A DNA stretch of 14,683 nt from JAFAQB01 sp046724555 (GTDB lineage Archaea; Thermoproteota; Nitrososphaeria; Nitrososphaerales; Nitrososphaeraceae), in contig JBKOWU010000260.1 of assembly GCA_046724555.1 (NCBI GenBank), positions 1-14,683 on the forward strand. The letters are read 5' to 3'. Of the stretch, positions 6,816 to 14,008 are shown one piece after another. Positions within the stretch are counted from its first letter, which is position 1. Each line of letters opens with the position of its first letter. A program made the translations under genes and the position numbers. The notes under the pieces are model-generated. The model was not told where the DNA came from. It saw only the letters and a program-made list of their open reading frames with translations, and made no database searches.

Positions 6816-8183
6816 TTGTTACAGTTACATAAATTAAATCTCGATATTGGCATTCCTGATCTTTTCTCCAAGATCTACTCCATGTATGATAGGGTTTTCA
6901 TTTTAGAATCCTTGACCGGTCCTAAGGAGCTTTCCGAAATGACGGTTATTGGATTCGATCCTGAAATTTCAGTTACTTGTAATTCAACTAAATTTAAAGT
7001 TCACAGCAGAAACGGCAAATTGCTGCACGATTGGAAGGTGACTGAGCCCTTGAGTCAGCTAAGGAAAATAGTCCCTCACGTGGACGATAACCGGTTTAGG
7101 TTTGTGGGGGGCGCTGTAGGGTACATCGCGTATGACGCCATTAGATTTTGGGAAGATCTGCACAGCAAACACAAAAGAAATAAAACAGATTTCCCGTTGC
7201 TTGAATTCGGAATTTATACTGATGCAATAATATACGACCATCTAGAGAATCAGGCTTATTACTTTAGCACAGGTAGAAAATCTAGGTTAAAGCTAATCCA
7301 AAAGATAGCAGCAACTAAAATTCACATTCATAAGGATGCAAGAGATTTCTTTTATTCAGCTCCAAAAAGCAATATGAGCAAGTCACAGTTCATAAGAGCA
7401 GTACGCAAACTAAGAAGGTACATCTATGATGGAGATGTATATCAGGTTGTTTTATCGAGGAAGATGAAATTTAATGTAAAAGGGGATTTGCTTCACGTAT
7501 ACAGGATGTTGAGAGAAGTCAATCCGTCTCCATATATGTATTTGCTAAAAAATGCTGATAAATATATCATAGGTTCAAGTCCAGAAATGCTTCTACGTGT
7601 GACCAAAGATCATGTAGAATCGTTTCCAATCGCAGGAACAAGACCAATTGTAAATGACGAAAAAATAAACGAGAAACTTAGAAAAGAGCTGCTTCAGGAC
7701 GAAAAGGAAATCGCTGAGCACACCATGCTAGTTGACTTGTCCCGCAATGATGTAGGTAGAGTGTGCAAATACGGAACGGTAAAGGTACCTGACCATATGT
7801 CAGTCAAAAGATTCAGTCACGTCCAACATATCGTATCGCATGTTACCGGACAACTTCAGGAGGATAAGGATTCTTATGATGCTCTGAGAGCGGTATTTCC
7901 TGCAGGCACAGTCTCTGGTGCTCCAAAAGTGCGCGCAATGGAAATAATTGATGAATTAGAACCAGAGCGACGGGAAGCTTATGCTGGTGCAGTAGGTTAT
8001 TTTTCCTTTAACGGATCATGCGACTTTGCCATAACTATCAGGTCTTTATTTGTAAATAAGAATAAGGCATATCTTCAATCAGGCGCCGGTATTGTAATGG
8101 ATTCAGTTCCTGAAAATGAGTGGAAGGAGACTGAGCAAAAAGCCAATGCCATATTATCAACTCTGAAGAGGAGCATGGACTAA
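6816..8183 (+). CDS. trpE: Anthranilate synthase component I
   Basis: This converts chorismate to anthranilate, the first committed step of tryptophan synthesis, using ammonia supplied by the TrpG glutaminase. The 455-residue protein has the N-terminal ILES motif (29-32) that marks the tryptophan feedback site of TrpE and helps separate it from PabB. The chorismate-binding domain follows: PIAGTRP (271-277), EHTMLVDLSRND (301-312) with catalytic-site H302, FPAGTVSGAPK (361-371), CDFAITIRS (402-410) and GAGIVMDS (423-430). The start is TTG at 6816; an in-frame TAA is two codons upstream, and the next Met (residue 23) would leave too little sequence before ILES. No trpG or other trp gene is adjacent; the next gene is on the other strand. 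Confidence 0.92.
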   Translation: MLQLHKLNLDIGIPDLFSKIYSMYDRVFILESLTGPKELSEMTVIGFDPEISVTCNSTKFKVHSRNGKLLHDWKVTEPLSQLRKIVPHVDDNRFRFVGGAVGYIAYDAIRFWEDLHSKHKRNKTDFPLLEFGIYTDAIIYDHLENQAYYFSTGRKSRLKLIQKIAATKIHIHKDARDFFYSAPKSNMSKSQFIRAVRKLRRYIYDGDVYQVVLSRKMKFNVKGDLLHVYRMLREVNPSPYMYLLKNADKYIIGSSPEMLLRVTKDHVESFPIAGTRPIVNDEKINEKLRKELLQDEKEIAEHTMLVDLSRNDVGRVCKYGTVKVPDHMSVKRFSHVQHIVSHVTGQLQEDKDSYDALRAVFPAGTVSGAPKVRAMEIIDELEPERREAYAGAVGYFSFNGSCDFAITIRSLFVNKNKAYLQSGAGIVMDSVPENEWKETEQKANAILSTLKRSMD

Positions 8184-8307
8184 GTACTAGATGCTAGTTA
8201 GGCATGAAACTAAAATTGCGATAGAGGGAAGTCAAACCAAAATATGGCTAGTTAGCGACAAGATCTGTCTGACGATAGAAAAAGATTTTAGAAAGAAAAA
8301 TCTGCGA

Positions 8308-9063
8308 CTAGCGTTCTCTCCACAAAGCCTTTGTCTTGGCGAGTATTACTAGCCCCACAAGATATGCAATTTGAACTCCTAGACCTAGTGGAACAGACCA
8401 TTCTTTTGGCGTTGGCAATCCCATGGTATATTGTACTATGATTGAGGCATGTGTAGTAGGAACCGCATAGGAAAGGTACTGTAGTGCTAGTGGCAAACGG
8501 TCAATTGAATAATAAACTGGAGGTATAACGGCTAGGATCACGTTCACAAAAGAGATTAACTGAGTTGCATTTCTCATATGTAGCATATGAGAGGACAAAA
8601 AAAATCCCATCGCTGACATTGCTCCCCAGATTAGAAAGATATTGGAGAAAAGCAAGGGAAAGTTTGTAATTGATGTCCCAAAAGACATTACAAGTATAAT
8701 GAGAACAATTAAAGCGGGTAGCCCGAATAAAAGTTCAGAGAGGGAAAGACCTGTCATGTATGTTAGTGGTGAAACTGGTGATGCAACAAATACATCTTGT
8801 ATTTTATACTCTGTCTTGTAAAATGAAATATCCTGTCCGAGTGCAAGTCCGTATCCTACCAATGCCATAACAAGGCTACCTGTGACTGCAAACTGTACGT
8901 ACTGACCATTACTTATTACAAAAAGCACAAAAAGTAGCGAAAATGGGCTAATAGCAGTAAATACCATCGACATTGGATTTCTACGAAGCCATAGAAATCC
9001 TGTCAGATAGGCAATCAAAAATACCTGCCGAATTGCAAGAGGTGTTTTTAGCCGCATATTCAA
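8308..9063 (-). CDS. ABC-2 type transporter permease
   Basis: This is an integral membrane subunit of an ABC exporter of the ABC-2 (drug/polysaccharide) type. The 251-residue chain has about six hydrophobic segments (roughly 31-51, 57-77, 111-130, 137-158, 167-188, 226-243). The family feature PPVYYSIDRLP (181-191), before a polar stretch ending at the last membrane helix, is clear. It starts TTG-AAT-ATG, giving TTG at 9063 or ATG at 9057; a TATA-like stretch centred near 9090 fits the TTG or a very short leader. No ATP-binding subunit lies on either side, so its partner must be encoded elsewhere and the substrate cannot be guessed. Confidence 0.82.
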   Translation of the reverse strand: MNMRLKTPLAIRQVFLIAYLTGFLWLRRNPMSMVFTAISPFSLLFVLFVISNGQYVQFAVTGSLVMALVGYGLALGQDISFYKTEYKIQDVFVASPVSPLTYMTGLSLSELLFGLPALIVLIILVMSFGTSITNFPLLFSNIFLIWGAMSAMGFFLSSHMLHMRNATQLISFVNVILAVIPPVYYSIDRLPLALQYLSYAVPTTHASIIVQYTMGLPTPKEWSVPLGLGVQIAYLVGLVILAKTKALWRER

Positions 9064-9083
9064 CTTGTGCTAATTTCTTTTAG

Positions 9084-9096
9084 TATTAAATAAATA
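9084..9096 (-). promoter_or_regulatory. TATA-like region of the ABC-2 permease gene
   Basis: The minus strand reads TATTTATTTAATA, centred near 9090, 27 nt from the TTG start. The rest of the 9097-9239 spacer shows T-tracts just after the sdhD stop, consistent with termination of the sdh operon, and no gene. Confidence 0.4.
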
Positions 9097-9239
9097 TCTA
9101 TAGGACACTACTGTTTGATGATTCACCTTTGCAATAAAGGATTAGTTAAATGCCTAATGTCCAGGAAAGCGTACAGTTTTTTCATACTAAAAATTCTCTT
9201 TCGAAGTGAAGAGCATGCATTTATTTTGCCAAAAATTTC

Positions 9240-9593
9240 TCATCCGAGGGGAGCTTGGCTGGCAAGCAAGATGGTCCTCGTGCCATATGCTATGATAGCA
9301 ATAGTGGCTGCTATAGTGAATATTGTGACGCCTTCTTCCCATCGCCTGTTCTGTCTAAATTCAAGCAATATTACTCTTAAACCGTTAAAACCATGAATTG
9401 CAATAAGTATTAGAATAGACTCTAAGAGTAAGGCATATGGAATATAGTGGTAGTTCGCTATAACATTTTGATACTGCAAACTTGCAGAGAATGGCATAAG
9501 GAGGCGCATAATTATGTGAACTGCAACAACAGAAATAGCTGCTATGCCTGTTATGTAATGTATTTTCATTATTTGGCTTTCGTGAATCATCAT
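9240..9593 (-). CDS. sdhD: Succinate dehydrogenase membrane anchor subunit D
   Basis: This is the second cytochrome b-type membrane anchor of complex II, carrying electrons from succinate toward quinone. The 117-residue protein has three hydrophobic segments (about 13-33, 51-71, 89-109), as usual for this subunit. The family block HGFNGLRVILLE (67-78) is present. H12, H26 and H67 are candidate haem ligands; the sequence alone does not decide which. Translation starts at ATG 9593 (or the adjacent ATG at 9590). This ATG overlaps the TGA of the small upstream ORF as ATGA, suggesting coupled translation. It is the last gene of the sdh operon. Confidence 0.85.
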   Translation of the reverse strand: MMIHESQIMKIHYITGIAAISVVAVHIIMRLLMPFSASLQYQNVIANYHYIPYALLLESILILIAIHGFNGLRVILLEFRQNRRWEEGVTIFTIAATIAIIAYGTRTILLASQAPLG

Positions 9594-9721
9594 CTCATTT
9601 GGTGCCTCTCATTGATCTCAACAATCTCTATCTTCCTTTCTCCTTCGTATCCTATTCTGTCCCAAACAGTATATTTGCACCATATATCATCGCCGCTAGG
9701 GCCAAAATTAATGCAATCCAT
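9590..9721 (-). CDS. Small ORF bridging sdhC and sdhD, 43 aa
   Basis: This is an unrecognised frame that begins at an ATG inside the sdhC 3' end (overlap about 70 nt, different frame), crosses the apparent sdhC-sdhD gap, and stops at a TGA sharing ATGA with the sdhD start. The product begins MDCINFGPSGDDIWCKYTVW and ends ERKIEIVEINERHQMR. It has two cysteines (3, 15), a charged beta-like C-terminal half and no membrane segment. The part outside sdhC (about 20 codons) is purine-rich, and includes a GAAGGAGAAAGGAAG stretch. In favour of coding: it fills the only sizeable gap inside the operon and ends in a classic coupling overlap. Against: it is short, has a weak ribosome site and depends on an overlapping start. 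It could also be a translated linker that only serves coupling. Confidence 0.4.
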   Translation of the reverse strand: MDCINFGPSGDDIWCKYTVWDRIGYEGERKIEIVEINERHQMR

Positions 9722-10134
9722 ATTCCAGATTTTTGCCGGTAGTTAAGAGATGCGGCATCATAGGGATAATCTGGTCTACCAGGAGTCCCGACTCCTTTGC
9801 CTGCGTGTGTGAATATGAGCCTAATTCCATTTACAGAATGAAAGGTGCTTGTTCCTATCACTAGTATCAAGAATATATGTCCCCATGGGGTCTGGGTCAG
9901 CTCCAGCATGGCATTCCATGCACTCTGACCATTTGTTAAAGAGCTTGTTTCATATACATGACCTATAAAGTAAACTAGCAAGAAGACACCAGTCAATCTT
10001 TGAAACCAATATGATACTCTTTCCCATCCATACCGGGTAGGATTTAGCCACCCTCTAAGTCCCTCGCGGTTGTCTCTATTGCTATAAACATTATCGCTTC
10101 TTTTTGTGTTTTTTCTGTCTTTAGAGACCTCCAT
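9652..10134 (-). CDS. sdhC: Succinate dehydrogenase cytochrome b subunit C
   Basis: This is a membrane anchor of complex II with haem b and quinone binding. From the ATG at 10134 the protein has 160 residues. It opens with a charged leader, then YWFQRLTGVFLLVYFIGHV (42-60), typical of the first SdhC helix. A second helix (85-108) contains FHSVNGIR (98-105), and a third spans 136-156. H59 and H99 are likely haem-side histidines. The frame stays open to 10185, but the ATG at 10134 is chosen because it overlaps the sdhA stop (TGATG) and has a GGAGAG ribosome site nine nucleotides upstream, within the end of sdhA. This arrangement implies translational coupling to sdhA. Confidence 0.9.
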   Translation of the reverse strand: MEVSKDRKNTKRSDNVYSNRDNREGLRGWLNPTRYGWERVSYWFQRLTGVFLLVYFIGHVYETSSLTNGQSAWNAMLELTQTPWGHIFLILVIGTSTFHSVNGIRLIFTHAGKGVGTPGRPDYPYDAASLNYRQKSGIWIALILALAAMIYGANILFGTE

Positions 10135-11876
10135 CAGTACTTTCTCTCCATTGGTGCGTAACGTGTAAACGTTACAGGATGCCATGCCATTCTTGGTTCC
10201 ACTTCAGCTGTTCCTGCTCCCCCCTCTGCTGTCGAAAAGTAAGCAAGCGTATGCTTAAGGAAATTTATATCATCCCTGCTCTGATAGTCAGTACGCGCAT
10301 GTGAACCCCTCGATTCACGCCGATTATAGGCACCCATCAACACTACTTCTGCAACCCTGAGCATAGAATCCAACTCCATAACATTTATGAAATTTGTGTT
10401 ATATTCCTTTGCTTGATCGTCCACATGCTTCCACGTCTCCGCTTTTAGCTGCCTTAATTTCTTTAAAGCCTCTGCAAGACCGTTTTCATCTCTAAATACA
10501 TAGGCTTTAGAATCCATCATGTCTGTCAGCTGTTTTCTTATTTCGTAAGGATTTGCCTCGCCTTTGCCCCTAAAAATTCCGTCGTATATTCTTTTTTCTT
10601 CATCTTGGATCGGCTGCTCTGAGATGGATATTGCGCCGTTACCTTGCTTTAGTGCATATTGCGCTGCGAGCTCACCTGTAATTCTTCCCCACACAAGACA
10701 TTCAGAAGTTGAATTTGCGCCTAACCGATTTGCCCCATGAACACTATTACATGCTGCTTCCCCTGCTGCCCATAGTCCAGCCATTTCAGTCGCACCATCG
10801 ATATTGGTATGAATCCCACCCATCATATAATGGCATACAGGTCTTACCTCTATTGGTTCGTCAATTATATCAATTCCAGAGAATTTTATTCCTATTTCAT
10901 GAATCCCAGCAAGACGTTGCTTTATGGTCTCTGCCCCAAGATGAGTCAGATCTATTTTTAGACAATCTGCACCAGACTCGTGTTTGAATCCCCTACCTTC
11001 TTGGATCTCTCGTATCATTGCCCGAGATACCACATCTCTTGATGCTAGTTCAAGCTTAGTAGGAGCGTACTTTTTCATAAATCTCTCACCTTGATTGTTA
11101 ATAAGGTAGCCTCCTTCGCCTCGGGCTCCCTCTGTGATCAAAATTCCAGACGGCAGAATTCCTGTTGGATGAAACTGAACAAATTCCATATCTTTCAGGG
11201 CGGCTCCTGCACGGTATGCAACATCCAACCCATCAGGAGTCGAAGAATAGGCATACGTAGAAAAACTGTAAATTCGTCCGGCACCCCCAGTACAAATTAT
11301 TCCTGCTGGTGCCTTGATTTTGTAAAAGTCTCCGGTTTTCATTTCAATTGCAGTTATGCCTCGGAATCTATTCGCATCTGTAAGGATGCTTGTGCAGAAC
11401 CACTCATTGTAGAAGTGTATATTGTCATACTTGAGACAGGTATCATATAAAGTCTGCATCTCGTAAAATCCGACTTTATCCTGCGCGTAGGTTGCTCTAG
11501 GATAAGAGTAACCACCGAATTGGCGTTGGTCTATTCTTCCACTTTGTCTTCTTGACCATGGCATTCCCCAGTGGTCTAGCTGATATATTTCGAATGGCAT
11601 GCTACGCACAAGTCTCTCCGCAACATCCTGATCAGCCAAAAAGTCACTTCCTTTGATAGTATCATATATGTGAGCCTCTTGATTGTCTCCTTCTTCTTCG
11701 AAGATAACCGCGGCCGTTCCACCTTCTGCTGACACGGAGTGGGAACGCATAACCTGCACTTTTGAGATTACAGCAATGTTGAGATTCCGGCTCATAGCCG
11801 CAGCTGAAATTGCCGCCCGTAAGCCAGCAAGACCAGAACCGATAATTAGGATATCATGAGAGATAGTATCAGTCAG
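10134..11876 (-). CDS. sdhA: Succinate dehydrogenase flavoprotein subunit A
   Basis: This oxidises succinate to fumarate in the citric acid cycle and passes electrons to the iron-sulfur subunit. From the CTG at 11876 the protein has 580 residues. It has ILIIGSGLAGLRAA (9-22) for the FAD dinucleotide fold, RSHS with the covalent-FAD histidine (H46), FVQFHPTG (231-238), GARGEGG (249-255), the RDVVSRAM helix with R284, CHYMMGG (H348) and GANRLGANS with R383. The ATG at 11795 cannot be the real start because the FAD loop lies before it. In this frame there is no ATG, GTG or TTG between that loop and the TGA at 11885-11883, leaving CTG at 11876. An ATG at 11883 with a GGGG-containing site just upstream is out of frame by one base. 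So either CTG is used or the sequence has a one-base indel or frameshift near 11870-11883. First gene of the operon. Confidence 0.9.
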   Translation of the reverse strand: MTDTISHDILIIGSGLAGLRAAISAAAMSRNLNIAVISKVQVMRSHSVSAEGGTAAVIFEEEGDNQEAHIYDTIKGSDFLADQDVAERLVRSMPFEIYQLDHWGMPWSRRQSGRIDQRQFGGYSYPRATYAQDKVGFYEMQTLYDTCLKYDNIHFYNEWFCTSILTDANRFRGITAIEMKTGDFYKIKAPAGIICTGGAGRIYSFSTYAYSSTPDGLDVAYRAGAALKDMEFVQFHPTGILPSGILITEGARGEGGYLINNQGERFMKKYAPTKLELASRDVVSRAMIREIQEGRGFKHESGADCLKIDLTHLGAETIKQRLAGIHEIGIKFSGIDIIDEPIEVRPVCHYMMGGIHTNIDGATEMAGLWAAGEAACNSVHGANRLGANSTSECLVWGRITGELAAQYALKQGNGAISISEQPIQDEEKRIYDGIFRGKGEANPYEIRKQLTDMMDSKAYVFRDENGLAEALKKLRQLKAETWKHVDDQAKEYNTNFINVMELDSMLRVAEVVLMGAYNRRESRGSHARTDYQSRDDINFLKHTLAYFSTAEGGAGTAEVEPRMAWHPVTFTRYAPMERKY

Positions 11877-11879
11877 AGA

Positions 11880-11899
11880 ACATCAACACCCCTTGATGT
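11880..11899 (-). promoter_or_regulatory. Hairpin over the sdhA translation-initiation region
   Basis: On the mRNA strand ACATCAA, loop GGGGTG, TTGATGT form a perfect 7-bp stem. The G-rich loop is the only Shine-Dalgarno-like element upstream of sdhA, and the 3' arm contains the ATG at 11883. The CTG candidate start lies three bases beyond the stem. Such a fold could limit or present the ribosome site; function is inferred. Confidence 0.35.
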
Positions 11900-11948
11900 A
11901 TCATGAGCTGCAAATCTTGTTCAACCAAATATTCCTTACAAATGAGCT

Positions 11949-11960
11949 GTTTGGTCAAAC
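11949..11960. promoter_or_regulatory. Short palindrome at the predicted sdh transcription start
   Basis: GTTTG-GT-CAAAC is a 5-bp inverted repeat with a 2-bp centre. It lies between the sdh TATA region and the predicted transcription start near 11941-11948. It is a plausible but unproven operator. Confidence 0.2.
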
Positions 11961-11964
11961 ACGC

Positions 11965-11979
11965 TAATATATTTTTATA
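11965..11979 (-). promoter_or_regulatory. TATA region of the sdh operon
   Basis: The minus strand carries two overlapping TATA-like elements (ATATAAAAATATATTAG). They predict a transcription start near 11941-11948 and a leader of about 65-70 nt before sdhA, longer than at the other genes here. Confidence 0.45.
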
Positions 11980-12178
11980 TTCATCTCTGTTTACTAACAA
12001 TATCATATACGGATATTTCGGTTACATGATAAAGTCCGCTGAATGAAATAATAGTATTACTTTGCTTCCTCATTTGCTGCCTCTATGAAGTACAACATTA
12101 TGTATAGCGTGTGCGACTATCCTATAGGTCCAAAATTGAGGAGCCATTTTTGTTCGAATATGGCTTAGTTATATCATC
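11980..12178. other. Divergent spacer between sdhA and the 77-codon gene
   Basis: This AT-rich stretch has no ORF with coding character. Together with the promoter elements on either side, the gene-free region is about 335 nt. No tRNA-like fold, riboswitch motif or repeat array was seen. Confidence 0.4.
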
Positions 12179-12186
12179 TATAAATA
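12179..12186 (+). promoter_or_regulatory. TATA box of the 77-codon gene
   Basis: TATAAATA is centred about 30 nt before the ATG at 12213 and predicts a leader of only a few bases. Confidence 0.5.
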
Positions 12187-12212
12187 TTGATGGAAACTAT
12201 GAATAGGGTTAC

Positions 12213-12446
12213 ATGGTTGCGAAGAAAAAACATGAGAATAGTGATCCTGACTTAGGAACATACAAGAAATCGACAGGAAGAGAGTTGAGCGTTAACGAGG
12301 AAGCAGGTATCCGGTTAAACACCCTTGTGCAGCTTTTGCATGATAAAGGAGTAATAAACAAGAAAGAATTTGAAAGCAGAGTGGCAATGCACCTACATGA
12401 AATTTCAAAGGCTACTGCTTTTAAAGAAATGGATGAAGAATTGTGA
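12213..12446 (+). CDS. Small helical protein, 77 aa, SHOCT-like pattern
   Basis: The function is not recognised. The N-terminal 20 residues are basic and polar (MVAKKKHENSDPDLGTYKKS). Two helices are then predicted, split by a Gly turn: RLNTLVQLLHDKGVINKKEF and ESRVAMHLHEISKATAFKEM. The pattern 'LxxLxxxGxIxxxEFExxxxxxL' resembles the short SHOCT-type oligomerisation motif and similar helical hairpins, but the resemblance is by eye only. It has no cysteines, signal peptide or membrane segment. An ATG start with a well-placed TATA box supports it as a real gene. It is convergent with the YcaO gene and divergent from sdhA, so neighbours give no functional clue. Confidence 0.65.
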   Translation: MVAKKKHENSDPDLGTYKKSTGRELSVNEEAGIRLNTLVQLLHDKGVINKKEFESRVAMHLHEISKATAFKEMDEEL

Positions 12447-12554
12447 TGTGCTGGGTTGACATCAAGTAGAATACGCTTACTAAGGTACTATTTTGTGATG
12501 TAACACCCATTTGGACTTATTGCTTATGATAATCCTAAGTAAGGTTAACATTAC

Positions 12555-13979
12555 TCAATGATTAAGCTTCTTAAAATATTCTTTTGCGCGTGCACCCATT
12601 ATTGATCCTGTAACCTCAAACGTTTCTAGGCCTGGGACTATGGCCCTCACAACTGGAATGCCGACTTTAGGATTTGTTAAATCAACGATTATCGCCCTTT
12701 TTAATCCTGCCCTCTTAAGCCTGCTTAGTATTAGGCGGATGTCGTCCAAAATGTCGGTATTTATATATGTTTTAATTTCGTGGAATTTCATGATGTTGTT
12801 ATTTTTCTTCTTCTCCTTCCTTTGACTGAAAGATCTCAACGATAAATCCATGAACGGCCACTTCCTCTTATAAATCTCATCATAGTCTTTGTATTGTATT
12901 TTTTTCAAATCGTCTCTTGCCCCTTGAATATTTACCGCTCTCGTCTGCGAAAGTTCTGTTATTGCACGGACTAGAGCTGTTGTTGAATCAATATGTGTAC
13001 CGTAACCCTTGGCAAAATAACCATAATTATTTGTTATCCATTCGACACTACTAGCGACAAATGTCGGAATGCCGATGTCCTTTTGTGTTATATCTTTTAT
13101 CAACAAGCTGATACCTGCATCAGTAAATTTTTTTAGCAAATAATTAATTGGCTCGGAATCCTTTACAGCTTCAGAGATATCGACTTGGGAGAAGATGTTA
13201 GGATCATCTACGAATTTCTCGGCAGCAGGAATTCGATAGATGGGATACCCACCATGCTTGGGTTTTCGTAATTCATCAGTTATTTGCTCTAAAATACTGT
13301 ACGGTATAGACGATGCACACAAATCAGCTATGCTGGATGCGTCTCTTTCTATGACCTCGCACAAAGCATGACACACAGCCTCTTCTAATACATTTCCAGA
13401 TGCCAGACCATTAGTATGAGACTCCGGAAAGACATCAAATGCTGGAGGTTTCGCACGATATTTAGATAATACAAGTTGTACAGGCACCAATACGTTTTCA
13501 TTGTTCTGTAAATCAAATCCAGGCAAAAACTCGGTAATAGAATTCTTGTCATCATATGAAGGATTAACAAATTCTACAACTTCATCAGGATGCAAGACTT
13601 TACTGTATGATCTGGATAACTCATCATATGTACCTCGGATGAAAGTCCTGGAACAACTCTTAGAAAGAGAAGAATATCTTTCCATTGCTTCCATCAAGGC
13701 ACTTGCTTTGGCATCAGGTCTGGTTAGCCCCTTGCCACTATAGACCCAAATAAAATCTTCGGTGCCTGGCAGTATTGCGGAATAATTAGGTATATACAAT
13801 TTATCCAAATACGTGATGTCCGAAATCCTTGTAACGAAGTTGTTGCATATTGGTATAAGATCCGATATCGTATCCTCTGAGGATTTTGTTCTTGTCAATA
13901 CCCGACCGCAAGGTGTAGTATATTTTTTTCTATTCTTAAGTTTTAATGACCAGGTTGAAGTCGTCTTAACCTTTATCAA
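12555..13979 (-). CDS. YcaO-family ATP-dependent enzyme
   Basis: YcaO proteins use ATP to activate peptide backbone amides, giving azolines or, with TfuA, thioamides (for example on methyl-coenzyme M reductase in methanogens). The 474-residue protein has the family's nucleotide- and Mg-binding blocks: KASALMEAMERYSS (91-104), TNGLASGNVLEEAVCHALCEVIERD (189-213, read in two parts) and TELSQTRAVNIQGARDD (341-357). The C-terminal VGIPVVRAIVPGLE (439-452) is typical of the archaeal/TfuA-associated group. It lacks the proline-rich C-terminal end of azoline-forming cyclodehydratases, and ends AKEYFKKLNH. A Lys/Asn-rich insert lies at 387-396. The start is TTG at 13979. No TfuA, E1-like protein or precursor peptide is visible nearby, so the substrate is unknown. 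Ammonia-oxidising archaea lack methyl-coenzyme M reductase, so a different target is implied. Confidence 0.88.
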   Translation of the reverse strand: MIKVKTTSTWSLKLKNRKKYTTPCGRVLTRTKSSEDTISDLIPICNNFVTRISDITYLDKLYIPNYSAILPGTEDFIWVYSGKGLTRPDAKASALMEAMERYSSLSKSCSRTFIRGTYDELSRSYSKVLHPDEVVEFVNPSYDDKNSITEFLPGFDLQNNENVLVPVQLVLSKYRAKPPAFDVFPESHTNGLASGNVLEEAVCHALCEVIERDASSIADLCASSIPYSILEQITDELRKPKHGGYPIYRIPAAEKFVDDPNIFSQVDISEAVKDSEPINYLLKKFTDAGISLLIKDITQKDIGIPTFVASSVEWITNNYGYFAKGYGTHIDSTTALVRAITELSQTRAVNIQGARDDLKKIQYKDYDEIYKRKWPFMDLSLRSFSQRKEKKKNNNIMKFHEIKTYINTDILDDIRLILSRLKRAGLKRAIIVDLTNPKVGIPVVRAIVPGLETFEVTGSIMGARAKEYFKKLNH

Positions 13980-14008
13980 CTTCTCACATTTTATTTTTTT
14001 GATGTTAT

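Noticed and set aside
8191..8352. 53-codon plus-strand ORF starting 7 nt after trpE (begins MLVRHETKIAIEGSQ).
   Set aside because: It runs about 45 nt antisense into the 3' end of the ABC-2 permease gene, has no ribosome site, and only about 117 nt is outside that gene. Could be real but not supportable.
9115..9396. 93-codon plus-strand ORF over the sdhD 3' end.
   Set aside because: It is antisense to a clear sdhD coding sequence and shows no domain pattern.
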